This document shows, piece by piece, positions 35,041 through 43,373 of a stretch of DNA of 64,000 bases. The notes beneath the pieces are model-generated. The model was not told where the DNA came from. It was given only the letters and a program-made list of their open reading frames with translations, and did not search any database. Each line of letters begins with the position of its first letter. The stretch's first letter is position 1. Source of the stretch: Castellaniella ginsengisoli (lineage in GTDB: Bacteria; Pseudomonadota; Gammaproteobacteria; Burkholderiales; Burkholderiaceae_B); the NCBI RefSeq assembly GCF_039523235.1, contig NZ_BAAAEX010000010.1; one strand, given 5' to 3'. The translations under genes were made by a program, and so were the position numbers.

Positions 35041-37861
35041 CCGAGGTGTCCGGGTCTGGCTGCGCGATGCCGTCGGAGGGTTCCTGATCATTCTGGTTGC
35101 GGCGAGCCTGGCCAGCGGCATTCTGCTCGGGCGCCTCCAGGATACTGTGGCATCCGCCGTGCAAGAGCAATCCCGCGATCTGGCCACATCGGTCGGGCAC
35201 GCCCTGGGCAGGCAGTTCATCCGTGCAGCCCAGTTGGGCATTCCGCTGGACGCCATCCCGGCCATCAGCCGCAGCCTGGAGGGCACGCTGGAGCATGTGC
35301 CTCAGCTCACCCTCATCGAACTGACCGATGACAGTGGCAATATTCTGGGGGTCGCCCGGCGCACCGATGCGGGCGCGGCGGCGTCTGTCAGTACGGAGCT
35401 GCAAGCCGGCTCGCAGAGGATCGGCACCTTGAGGGTCGAGGCATCGCCCCCGGTGCTGAGCGGTTCGCACGTATCCCTGCTGGGCAGCATGCTGTGGCTG
35501 GTCCTGCCCTTGGCGCTGCTGGGCGGTCTGTGCTCTGCGCTTCACGGCGCCCGTCTCCGGCGTCATCGGCGCGCCCTGATGACTTTGCTCGAGACGGCGC
35601 CCGATGATCTGATTGCGCCGGTCCCGGGCCCCCGTCCCGAAACTTACGACATTCTTGGCCAGGCCTGGGACAGCCTGCAGGCGGTGGCGGCCAGCGTCGC
35701 GCGACAGCGGGCCGACCTGGCGCATCGGGCCGAATCCTTGCTGGCCGTCGATTTCGACGGACGGGCGCGGCCCCGACTCGAAGCTCTGGGCATCCTGCCC
35801 CCGGGGCCCGCGCCACGCGTGCAGATCGCTCCGCCGAACCGCTCCCGCCGCCTGTCGCTGCGCCTGCGCCTGACGCTCATCATCGCTTTGGGCTTCGCCT
35901 TGGTGATCGGGTCGCTGTCAGGCCTGCAGGCCCTGAGAGAACACTTGCTGCGTCAGCAGGCCGCCAACCTCGGCCTGGAAGACCAGAGCGCCCTTTGGAC
36001 ACAGTTCCTGGTGTCCCAGACGAGGGACATCTCCGGACGCCTGCATGCCCTGACACCCCGGCTGGATGTCTCGGGCGGCCCCTCGAAGGCGCGGCCCGGC
36101 CCGGAACCCTCGTTGGACTACCTGGCTCTCGTCGATCCCAATCGCCAGGTGTATGTCCTGCAGGGCGCTGCCACCGAGGCTGCCCCGCTGGACGCCGGAA
36201 CGCTGGACAACGTGCTGTCCGGAGGAAAAGCCAGGGGATTGCGCAATCTGGACGACAACCTGACCATGCTGCTGGCCGCTCAGCCTGTCCAGCTGCAGGG
36301 CGGAACCTGGGCGTTGATCGGCGGGCGCACCCTGGAACGGGCCGCGCAGCAGATCGATCCGCTCAGAGACGACGAAGACTATAGCGTCCACTTCCTGAAT
36401 TCCCGGGGGCGCCTGGTCGCCAGCACCGGCCCCAGCCAGTGGTCGCGCCTCGGTCTGGTGCTGGCGGTGCAGGATGTGCAATACCGGACCCTGGAGGACC
36501 GGGACAAGATCCTGCTGTTGACGGCGACGCCCGTCACCAGCATCTCCGGCAGCGCAGGCGGTTTGTTCCTGTCGCTCAAGGATGTCACGACCCTGATGAA
36601 ACCCAGCATGACGCTGGGCAGGCTCACGCTGCTGCTGGCCGCTGGCCTGGCGATCCTGGGGCTGGTGCTGATCCACCGGATCATCTGGCGCAGCTTCCGG
36701 CCGCTGCAGGATTCCCTCCAGACGCTGGATGAACTCAGCGGTTCGCCGGAGAAAACGGCCGGGCGATCCGCAACGGGTGGCCGGGACGAGATCGAAAGCG
36801 TGGGGCGCAGCATCGCCGCCTTCCGCCACAAGACGCAGCAACTGGCGCGCGATCAGGCGCAGCAGGCGCGTATCCGCCGTCTCCAGGAGGCCGTCATGGC
36901 CAGCGAACTGCGGGCCCTGGCCGATTCGATGGATTCGGTGAGCCGCCAGGAGGTCCAGGCGCTGATCGACCGGCTGGGTCATGCGTCCGAGGAAGGCGGC
37001 GGCTTGCGGCGTCTGGCCGAGGTCATGGGCGACCTGCGCCGCCGGCTGGTCGAGCAGCACCAGCGGCTGTCCGACATGGTGATCGAACTGCGCGATGCCC
37101 TGATCACCAAGACGAAGCTGGCCGGGCTGCAGCAGGAGCTGCAGATCGCCAGCGCCGTGCAGCTCAGCATCCTGCCGCGCACCATGCCGGACGATCCACG
37201 CATGGAGCTCGATTGCCGGATCATCCCGGCCCGCGACGTGGGGGGGGATTTCTACGATTTCTACATGCTCGACCCGCATCATCTGGGGTTCGTCATCGCC
37301 GACGTCTCGGGCAAGGGCATCCCCGCCGCCCTGTTCATGGCCATCTCGCGCACCTTGCTGAAGTCCACGGCGCGCTTCGTCCGCCGGCCGGCGGACTGCG
37401 TCCAGCGCGTCAATGCGCTGCTGGCCGCCGAGAACGAGCAAATGTTGTTCGTGACCCTGTTCTACGCAACGCTGGACCTGCGCGATGGCCGGCTGGACTA
37501 CGTCAATGCCGGCCATCATATGCCTTGGCTGATCGATGAACGGGGCGAATTGTCGGTCGTGCCGCCGACGCAGGGCATTGCCGTGGGGATCGAAGAGGAT
37601 ATGCCCTATGTCCAGAAGACCCTGTACCTGAAGCCGGGCGACCGCCTGTACCTGTATACGGACGGCATCACCGAAGCCTTCAATCCCGAGGGTCGGGTTT
37701 TTGGCGAGGAGCGTCTGGCCGGCCTGTTGCGCGCGCAAGATCCGGATGCGCCGTTGAACGTTCTGATCGATGCGGTGATCGCCGATGTGCGCGCATTCGA
37801 AGACGGCACCGATCCGACCGACGATGTGACCAGCCTGTGCCTGCGCTATCGGGGCGGGTGA
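35030..37861 (+). CDS. Membrane sensor with SpoIIE/PP2C Ser/Thr phosphatase output (BtrU-like)
   Basis: 943 residues. There are two sensor segments: residues 35-150 between helices near 15-35 and 150-172, with LGIPLD at 69-74, and about 305-525 between helices near 285-300 and 530-550. A HAMP-like linker and coiled coil (550-705) follow. The PP2C domain (about 705-940) has ARDVGGDFYDF, FVIADVSGKGIPAALFMA, LYLYTDGITEAF and TDDVTSL, so the metal-binding aspartates are intact. Such phosphatases dephosphorylate STAS anti-anti-sigma proteins. In Bordetella, BtrU does this for BtrV upstream of the T3SS sigma factor BtrS. This protein is likely the counterpart, with a larger sensor head. It converges on the RsbW-like gene. 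Confidence 0.85.
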   Translation: MPNNRGVRVWLRDAVGGFLIILVAASLASGILLGRLQDTVASAVQEQSRDLATSVGHALGRQFIRAAQLGIPLDAIPAISRSLEGTLEHVPQLTLIELTDDSGNILGVARRTDAGAAASVSTELQAGSQRIGTLRVEASPPVLSGSHVSLLGSMLWLVLPLALLGGLCSALHGARLRRHRRALMTLLETAPDDLIAPVPGPRPETYDILGQAWDSLQAVAASVARQRADLAHRAESLLAVDFDGRARPRLEALGILPPGPAPRVQIAPPNRSRRLSLRLRLTLIIALGFALVIGSLSGLQALREHLLRQQAANLGLEDQSALWTQFLVSQTRDISGRLHALTPRLDVSGGPSKARPGPEPSLDYLALVDPNRQVYVLQGAATEAAPLDAGTLDNVLSGGKARGLRNLDDNLTMLLAAQPVQLQGGTWALIGGRTLERAAQQIDPLRDDEDYSVHFLNSRGRLVASTGPSQWSRLGLVLAVQDVQYRTLEDRDKILLLTATPVTSISGSAGGLFLSLKDVTTLMKPSMTLGRLTLLLAAGLAILGLVLIHRIIWRSFRPLQDSLQTLDELSGSPEKTAGRSATGGRDEIESVGRSIAAFRHKTQQLARDQAQQARIRRLQEAVMASELRALADSMDSVSRQEVQALIDRLGHASEEGGGLRRLAEVMGDLRRRLVEQHQRLSDMVIELRDALITKTKLAGLQQELQIASAVQLSILPRTMPDDPRMELDCRIIPARDVGGDFYDFYMLDPHHLGFVIADVSGKGIPAALFMAISRTLLKSTARFVRRPADCVQRVNALLAAENEQMLFVTLFYATLDLRDGRLDYVNAGHHMPWLIDERGELSVVPPTQGIAVGIEEDMPYVQKTLYLKPGDRLYLYTDGITEAFNPEGRVFGEERLAGLLRAQDPDAPLNVLIDAVIADVRAFEDGTDPTDDVTSLCLRYRGG

Positions 37862-37903
37862 CGCGTGTGGCCGCCGTCCGGGGCAGGGTTCGCGGACGGC
37901 GCC

Positions 37904-38329
37904 TCAGGCGATGGTCATGACCAGCGTCAGGCAGTTCCAGCCGTCCTGATGCCGGTAGTCGAGCGTGTCCAGGTAATGCCGCATCAACCGCACTCCGTGC
38001 CCGCCGACCTGGGCTTCGTCCAGGCAGGCGACCAGGGACGGCGGGTCGCCCGCCGTGGGGTCGTAGGGGCGCCCGTTGTCGCGCAGTTCGATCTTGATGC
38101 GCGTGTCGTCGGCCTGGCAGGAGACGGTGATGGCCGGCGTGCCCGGTCCGGGAGGATCGAAGGCATAGGTCACGACATTGGTCAGCGCTTCGTCGAGCGA
38201 GAGCGTCAGGCCGAACGTGACCCGGGGGGGCCAGCCCAGGCGTTCGGCGAGATCCTCGATCCATTGCAGGGCGAGCGGGATCGCACCCAGGTCGGCGGGC
38301 AGGGCGAGCGTGTCGTGGCTGTCGGGCAT
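37904..38329 (-). CDS. RsbW/BtrW-like serine kinase (anti-sigma-type)
   Basis: 141 residues from the ATG at 38329. GHKL ATPase signatures: N-box LSLDEALTNVVTYAF near residue 45, G1-like RDNGRPYD near 83 and G2-like GGHGVRLM near 108. Proteins of this kind phosphorylate a STAS antagonist and may hold a sigma factor. In Bordetella BtrW pairs with BtrV and BtrU. No STAS gene is found nearby. It is downstream of a lipoprotein gene on the minus strand (25 nt gap) and converges on the phosphatase gene, so kinase and phosphatase lie back to back at their 3' ends. Confidence 0.82.
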   Translation of the reverse strand: MPDSHDTLALPADLGAIPLALQWIEDLAERLGWPPRVTFGLTLSLDEALTNVVTYAFDPPGPGTPAITVSCQADDTRIKIELRDNGRPYDPTAGDPPSLVACLDEAQVGGHGVRLMRHYLDTLDYRHQDGWNCLTLVMTIA

Positions 38330-38354
38330 GGGAGATCCGGTGCGAGCCGGCGGC

Positions 38355-38882
38355 TTATTGAGGCGCGTCGCCCCGGATGCGTGCGGCCAGGTCGGCGGCC
38401 ACCTCGGCAGAAGGGACCTCGAAGGCCAGAATGCCGCGATCCAGCGTGCCGGAAATGCGGGGGGCGGCCACCAGTTCGCGGCCAATGACCAGGGCCAGCA
38501 AGCCGCCGATATTCTGGCGGCTGACGGCGCCGAGCCGTTCGGCGCCGGCGGGCGTCAGGCGCAACCCGACGAAATGCCCGCCTTGGCGGTCGGAGAGGGC
38601 GGCGGCTTCGGTCAGGTCTTCGCGGGCGAGAATGGGGCGGGCATGGAGATAGACCGTGCCCTCAGGAACCGGAACGGCGACCAGTTGGTCGCCGGGCGCC
38701 GATTGGGCGAGGTAGATGGCGACCGGCTGCACGATGCGCATGGCGTCAGCGGTCGAGCCGGAGGCGGCTTGTTGCGTGTCGAGCGGCGCTGTACGGGATG
38801 CCGAGGGGAGATTCTGGCATCCTGCGAGGACCAGCAAGGAGAACAGCAGGAAGAGAGCGGAGAAACGGGTTGTCACGTGCAT
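38355..38882 (-). CDS. Lipoprotein with SecD/SecDF-P1-head-like domain
   Basis: 175 residues. The signal peptide ends in a lipobox, LAGC (C22), so the protein is lipid-anchored. Residues about 95-170 (HFVGLRLTPAGAERLGAVS, then NIGGLLALVIGRELVAAP and GILAFEV) resemble the periplasmic head subdomain of SecD: F-x-L-T-x-G-A-x-x, G-x-x-L-A-x-x-x-x-G, APxIxxxI. No membrane core is present. Such head-only proteins have no well-known role. It precedes the RsbW-like gene in a two-gene operon. A poor match to the T3SS-type promoter pattern is seen near 39003-39027 on the minus strand. Confidence 0.65.
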   Translation of the reverse strand: MHVTTRFSALFLLFSLLVLAGCQNLPSASRTAPLDTQQAASGSTADAMRIVQPVAIYLAQSAPGDQLVAVPVPEGTVYLHARPILAREDLTEAAALSDRQGGHFVGLRLTPAGAERLGAVSRQNIGGLLALVIGRELVAAPRISGTLDRGILAFEVPSAEVAADLAARIRGDAPQ

Positions 38883-39074
38883 GGTGATGGCTTGGAAGGC
38901 CTGAGGGGGTGGAAACCGTCCGCCGCATGAATGCCGCCCTGTGGGAATTGCCGTCGGGGGCTGTGATTCGGTAGCCGGTCGGCGTGTACTCGCGCCGTCA
39001 TTAGAAACTATACACATGGACCGTTCCCAAGCCAATGGCCATGTTGAGCTCGGGGATTAAACGTCGCACCGTGG

Positions 39075-39101
39075 TGGAACTTGCCCTATGAGGCGGGTTA
39101 C
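39075..39101 (+). promoter_or_regulatory. T3SS-type promoter element ahead of the SopB-like effector
   Basis: GGAACT, 14 bases, GGTTACT, one base longer in the spacer than the bopN and bsp22 elements. It ends 44 bp before the effector start. Confidence 0.6.
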
Positions 39102-39145
39102 TCATCGCCATGTAATGGACTTTGAACAATAGATGGAGAGATGCG

Positions 39146-41941
39146 ATGGCACTCGGTCTCGAGGGTTTCAGACAACTGGGCAGCGGAGTCTTCGAGCGGG
39201 AAATCCGCCGGAATCCCCAGGGGCAGGAGGGTGTGCGCCAAAGCGGCCTGTCGCGTCTGGTCGGCCGCATCCAGGGCTGGTTCCGCTCGCCCCAGGAGCA
39301 GCAGGCACGGGTCCAGGAGCGCATTCAGGTCAAACAGGCTTTCCTGGGCCTGCTTGAGAAGACCGAGGGCCAGGCCGGCGCCCTGCGGGCGCTGCGGGCT
39401 TGCGGCCTGCCGCGCGATTGGGCCAACAATGACCGCCCCCTGACGAATCACCAGATTGGCAAGATCCTGAACAAGGCCCAGGAATACCGGCTGCAGGTGG
39501 TGCGGCACAACGAATCCTTGCTGGGCCAGACGCTGCGTGGTCTGGAAGGCCCGGAACTGCGCGACGAGCGGGCGGCCGTCATCCGTGCCGTGCGCAACGA
39601 CTCCCGCTATGGCAACACCCCCTTGAGCCGGACGGACGTCCAGTCCCTGCGGACCCGTGCCGAGACCGAGCTGCGTGAATTGCGCGCCGGGCAGTGCGGG
39701 GAGCGTTTCCCGGAGCTCACGCAACTGATCCAGGATGCGCCCAAGGGCAGCCCGCTGTCGCGGATCGAGCTCAATCCCGCGCGTCTCACCGAAGGCCTGC
39801 GCCAGGTGTATGGCGGAGGCCCGCGGCATGATCCGCAGGTGGCGCAGGCCCTGGAGCATCTGGACCGGACCACGGAATTGCTGGGGCGGCAAGCCTGGAA
39901 CCAGGACAGTCTGCAGGGGCTGTCCGATGAATTGGGGCATCAGCGCGACGACCTGGGCGTCTGCCAGGGCGGTTTGCGCGATGGCATGGAGACGCTCCGA
40001 AGCGAGTTGGACACGCTGACGGAAGAACTGAACGAGGTCGATCGGGGTCTCCAGGAGGCGCTCGTGGGCTCCCGCGAGGCGAAAACGCTCCAGACGCGCA
40101 AGGACGCGCTCGAGGGGCAGATCCGGTTCGGCAATGAAAAACTGTCCGTCAGCCAGGCGCTGGTTCACGAGATGGACCGCCAGATCGGCCTGCTCGATGC
40201 CAAGCGTGGCTATGTCGATGAAATGCGCCTGACCGATCCGCTGACCAACCGCTCCGTCAAGCATAGCGACCTGATCTGGGCTCAGGCGGGTAATCATTTG
40301 CTGGATCGCTTGAGCGAGGAGGCCCGGGGGGGAGATCCCGCGCTCACGGAAGAGCAGTTGGGCGCCTTGGCGCAGGTCCGCGGCCAGTGGACGCAACTGT
40401 GCGAAGCGCGCAGCCAGGCCTACCGGGACAGTGACGATGTCAGTACGCTGCAGCCCATTGAGGCGCCCAGCAAGTCGAACAAGGACACGCACCCCATCGT
40501 CCAGGGAAAGCGCGACACGATGCAGGACTTGCGCGCCCGCCTCGAGGGCATCGGTATCCCCCGGAATACGCTCGATGCGCTGTTCTCCAAGTCCAGCATG
40601 ACGCGCAGCGAACGTCAGGCCCTGGCGGGGCTGGAAACCTGGCAGCCCGTGATGCGCGACATGCCCGTGATGCGCGACGGTGTGATACGCACCTACAAGA
40701 GCGAGGTCGTGCCGGCCCAGTTCATTGGCCACGAATTGGGCGTCGATCTGGGCGGGGGCCGGATCGGCGGGGTGTCCGCGGGCGTCAAGGACAGCGAGGA
40801 TCATGCCCGCAACCTCAAGGTCAGCCGCTTGCGCGATCCCGATGGTCAGGTGATGACCACGGTGGTGGGCCATGGCGTGCTGGATATGTGGGGCGTGGAA
40901 GGCGGCAATGATCGGCAGACCTCCAATGAGCGCGGCGCGCGTGAAGTGCTTGAGGTCGCCCTGACCAGCAACGAACGCCTGCGCGGCGTGCTGACCGATC
41001 CCGAACGGCCGCAGGATGCCCCGCCCCCCCGGCTGGTGCACGTCAGCGTCAACCTGATCTCGCCCGATTCGCTGCGCGACAATCTGGGCATTCGGGATTA
41101 CCAGGAACGCACCTACACGCAAAACCAGTTCCGGGCCTTCGAGGCTAATTCGGGGCCGGGGCAGACTTTGCGGGTGTTTGATCCGAACAATCCGGCGCAA
41201 CGGGGCGAGGCTCGGACGGTGAATGTGGACGCCATCACGTTCTCGTTCGGCATCAACGCCATTTCCACCGGCGGACGCGAAATGTTCATGCGCGTCTGGA
41301 ACAATGTGCACAAGCACAACACCGCCAACATGATCAAGCTGGTGGGCGACCTGGGCGAGGGGAGATTCGGCGCCCGGGGCGTGCGGCCGGGCGGCTTCGT
41401 CGGCGAGGTCTATGATCGCCTGGAGGCTGTGGTCAACGATCCGGGCACGCCGCCCGGTCAGTTGGCGAAGGCCGAGGGTCTCATGGCCCAATTGCGCGGC
41501 CAGACCGATCTGGTGCGCACCCTGTTCACGGAGGAATCCTTCCGGACGGGCAACGGCGACACGGCCAAGATGGGCCGCGAGATCCTGGTGCTGCAAGGCC
41601 TGGCCGAACAGGGTCTGGGTCTGGTCGGGGCAACCGACTTGGCCGGTACGATGTCCAAGGGCTGCAAGAGCGACAAGGACCGGGGCGGCGTCACCGATGT
41701 CGAACTCAAGGCCAAGCTGATCCTGCGCGATCTGGGCGGCGAGATGAATCCCGACGAGCGCCTGCAGGGCGACGACCAAGGCGTTTACTATACGGTCAGC
41801 TCCAGTTCGGGCCAGCTCGAGAACCAGCGCTGGAACACGGGCATGGGCGGCAGCAAGGAAGCCGGCCACCTGAAAGAACGGCTGCCCGATCCCGAAGTCC
41901 GGCAATTTCTCTGCGGGCTGGGCAAGTTCGCCAAGGCTTGA
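39146..41941 (+). CDS. SopB/IpgD-like inositol phosphate phosphatase, type III effector
   Basis: 931 residues from the ATG at 39146 (GGAGAG upstream; a TTG at 39122 is less likely). The phosphatase P-loop is C840-KSDKD-R846, matching CX5R of SopB/IpgD (CKSGKDR), followed by the conserved TDVELKAKLI helix. The upstream SFGINAIS near residue 700 corresponds to the NFGVNELA motif. SopB is ~560 residues, so this has about 400 extra, mostly helical/coiled-coil residues (1-480) that could hold a secretion signal, a chaperone-binding site and possibly a GTPase-binding or membrane region. No signal peptide. The next gene is a class I chaperone, as with SigE/IpgE. Predicted to be injected and to act on host phosphoinositides. 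Confidence 0.85.
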   Translation: MALGLEGFRQLGSGVFEREIRRNPQGQEGVRQSGLSRLVGRIQGWFRSPQEQQARVQERIQVKQAFLGLLEKTEGQAGALRALRACGLPRDWANNDRPLTNHQIGKILNKAQEYRLQVVRHNESLLGQTLRGLEGPELRDERAAVIRAVRNDSRYGNTPLSRTDVQSLRTRAETELRELRAGQCGERFPELTQLIQDAPKGSPLSRIELNPARLTEGLRQVYGGGPRHDPQVAQALEHLDRTTELLGRQAWNQDSLQGLSDELGHQRDDLGVCQGGLRDGMETLRSELDTLTEELNEVDRGLQEALVGSREAKTLQTRKDALEGQIRFGNEKLSVSQALVHEMDRQIGLLDAKRGYVDEMRLTDPLTNRSVKHSDLIWAQAGNHLLDRLSEEARGGDPALTEEQLGALAQVRGQWTQLCEARSQAYRDSDDVSTLQPIEAPSKSNKDTHPIVQGKRDTMQDLRARLEGIGIPRNTLDALFSKSSMTRSERQALAGLETWQPVMRDMPVMRDGVIRTYKSEVVPAQFIGHELGVDLGGGRIGGVSAGVKDSEDHARNLKVSRLRDPDGQVMTTVVGHGVLDMWGVEGGNDRQTSNERGAREVLEVALTSNERLRGVLTDPERPQDAPPPRLVHVSVNLISPDSLRDNLGIRDYQERTYTQNQFRAFEANSGPGQTLRVFDPNNPAQRGEARTVNVDAITFSFGINAISTGGREMFMRVWNNVHKHNTANMIKLVGDLGEGRFGARGVRPGGFVGEVYDRLEAVVNDPGTPPGQLAKAEGLMAQLRGQTDLVRTLFTEESFRTGNGDTAKMGREILVLQGLAEQGLGLVGATDLAGTMSKGCKSDKDRGGVTDVELKAKLILRDLGGEMNPDERLQGDDQGVYYTVSSSSGQLENQRWNTGMGGSKEAGHLKERLPDPEVRQFLCGLGKFAKA

Positions 41942-41986
41942 TCCCGCTGCACCGATCCGATATTCCTCGATTCACAGGAGCACTGC

Positions 41987-42469
41987 ATGTCTCTCTCTTC
42001 ATACCAGGCCTTGATCACCGAACTGGGCCAGTCGCTGGGCATGGCCGACATGACGGCGGGCGAAGACGGCTATGTGGGCCTCATGATCGATGATCACGAA
42101 GTCCACCTCCAGTACGAGGCGGACGACGATCTCGCGATCCTGTTCGCCCGCCTGCCCGAGGCCGATCCCGACCGCCGCGGCGCCATCTACGCCATGCTTC
42201 TGTCGGCCAACCTGTTCTGGCAGGGGACGCGAGGGGCGACCTTCAGCGTCGATTTCGACACGGGGCGCGTCTTCCTGGCGGATCGGCGCGCACAGGCGGG
42301 CCTGGACCTGGATTCGATCTCGGCCTGGATCGAACAATTCGCCAACGTGGCGGCCTACTGGCGCGAGCGCATCGAGGATGCCAACGACGGCGGCCCGCTG
42401 CGCACCGGCGCGGCGCCCGATGCGGCCCCTGCGGGCTCGGCGGGCATGCCCCCCGGCTCGCTGGCCTGA
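41987..42469 (+). CDS. Class I (CesT/SycE-like) T3SS chaperone for the SopB-like effector
   Basis: 160 residues, acidic, with a CAGGAG ribosome-binding site. Pattern of small class I chaperones: an N-terminal helix with LITELGQSLGMADM, a strand GYVGLMIDDHEVHLQYE, and a helix ending in WIEQFANVAAYWRERI, then a disordered Ala/Pro tail. Located 45 nt behind the effector, in the position of SigE/IpgE. The name is family-level, as such chaperones share little sequence. Confidence 0.8.
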   Translation: MSLSSYQALITELGQSLGMADMTAGEDGYVGLMIDDHEVHLQYEADDDLAILFARLPEADPDRRGAIYAMLLSANLFWQGTRGATFSVDFDTGRVFLADRRAQAGLDLDSISAWIEQFANVAAYWRERIEDANDGGPLRTGAAPDAAPAGSAGMPPGSLA

Positions 42470-42480
42470 ACCGAGGCTCC

Positions 42481-42524
42481 GGCAGAAACCAGGGGGCGCC
42501 TTGCGGCGCCCCCTGGTTTCTGCC
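42481..42524. terminator. Perfect 20-bp hairpin between the two chaperone genes
   Basis: Positions 42481-42500 pair perfectly with 42505-42524 around a TTGC loop. No T-run follows, so it is either a strong stem acting as terminator/processing site or an mRNA-protecting 3' end for the effector-chaperone transcript. Confidence 0.65.
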
Positions 42525-42603
42525 CCTGTTCAATCGCGCCGGTCTGGCGTATTTTTAACAATCCTTGATACATTCATGCCTGCTTGCCGCAGGCAGGTCT
42601 TCC

Positions 42604-43044
42604 ATGTCCGCCGATTCGCCTTATGCTCGTGTGATCTCCGATCTGGGCCGTGCCCTGGGCATGGCCGACCTGGCCCCCTCGGACGAGGGGGTCTGCCAAC
42701 TGGTGTTCGACGGCCGGCAGGTGGTGCAAATCATGCAGGTGGGGGCTCGCGGGCTGGTGCTGCTGTCGTGCCGGCTGGCCGATCACAGCATCGACGCGCT
42801 CCAGGCCGATCGCATGGCCCGGGCCAATTTCATGCAGGCGGGCCATGGCGTGGTGCTGTGCGTGGCGCCCGATGGCCGGCCGCACATGCAGATGGCCCTG
42901 AAACTGGCCGAATGCACCGCCGAGACGCTGTGCCCCGCTCTGGAGTCCTTGCTGGACCAGGCGGAATCCTGGGTCCGCGCCCAGACGCAGCTCGCCGGCC
43001 AGCCCGGCACACGCGACCCCGCCGTTTTCCTGCAGTCCGTCTGA
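42604..43044 (+). CDS. Second class I (CesT-like) T3SS chaperone
   Basis: 146 residues from the ATG at 42604; the longer frame starts at TTG and is less likely. It resembles its neighbour: YARVISDLGRALGMADLAPSDEG, a strand with QLVFDGRQVVQIM, and a C-terminal helix ending LLDQAESWVRAQ. No effector gene lies beside it, so its client is elsewhere (candidates: the ExoU-like protein, or a BteA-type effector outside the window). A small stem GCCTGC/GCAGGC at 42578-42594 precedes the start codon. Confidence 0.75.
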   Translation: MSADSPYARVISDLGRALGMADLAPSDEGVCQLVFDGRQVVQIMQVGARGLVLLSCRLADHSIDALQADRMARANFMQAGHGVVLCVAPDGRPHMQMALKLAECTAETLCPALESLLDQAESWVRAQTQLAGQPGTRDPAVFLQSV

Positions 43045-43078
43045 TCTCGGGTTAAGAGGCGCCGGAACGCCCGCGGAT

Positions 43079-43345
43079 TCAGGACGACTTCTGGATGATG
43101 CCCTTGAGCGAATCGGAAATCTGCTTGGTGAGCGTGCTTTGCAGCTCGATCATCATCGTCCACTGCTGAGTCTGCTGCTGCAGCAAGAGCAAGTCGGCCT
43201 GCGAGATGTTGCCGTCGGCGTCCGTCTCCAGGGTGGAAAGCGTTGTGCGCAGCTTGGCCTCTTGAGTGCGGATGGCGCTGTAGATGGTGTCGTTGATTGC
43301 GTTGTAGTTCAGACCGGCGGAGCCGGAGAGACCGTTCAGTGCCAT
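43079..43345 (-). CDS. bscF: T3SS needle protein (SctF)
   Basis: 88 residues, helical, the size of YscF/PscF/MxiH (~85). Start ATG at 43345 has AAGGAG. The N-terminus GLSGSAGLNYNAINDTIY and C-terminal helix ISDSLKGIIQKSS (conserved I-Q-K/R end) fit the needle family. The polymer forms the extracellular needle. Last gene of the minus-strand bopN-to-bscF operon. Confidence 0.9.
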   Translation of the reverse strand: MALNGLSGSAGLNYNAINDTIYSAIRTQEAKLRTTLSTLETDADGNISQADLLLLQQQTQQWTMMIELQSTLTKQISDSLKGIIQKSS

Positions 43346-43373
43346 GGTGAGCTCCTTGGGATAAACAGGGTGG

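Noticed and set aside
37904..38485. 193-residue version of the RsbW-like kinase
   Set aside because: The first ~50 residues would come from read-through of the lipoprotein gene in another frame. The ATG at 38329 gives the normal ~140-residue size.
39003..39027. T3SS-type promoter on the minus strand for the lipoprotein-kinase operon
   Set aside because: It reads GGAACG with GTTTCT after 13 bases: mismatches in both boxes and a shifted spacing. Too weak to list as a feature.
39098..41905. 935-residue minus-strand frame opposite the SopB-like effector
   Set aside because: The plus strand has the CX5R phosphatase motif, a ribosome-binding site, a promoter element and a chaperone gene behind it; the minus frame has none.
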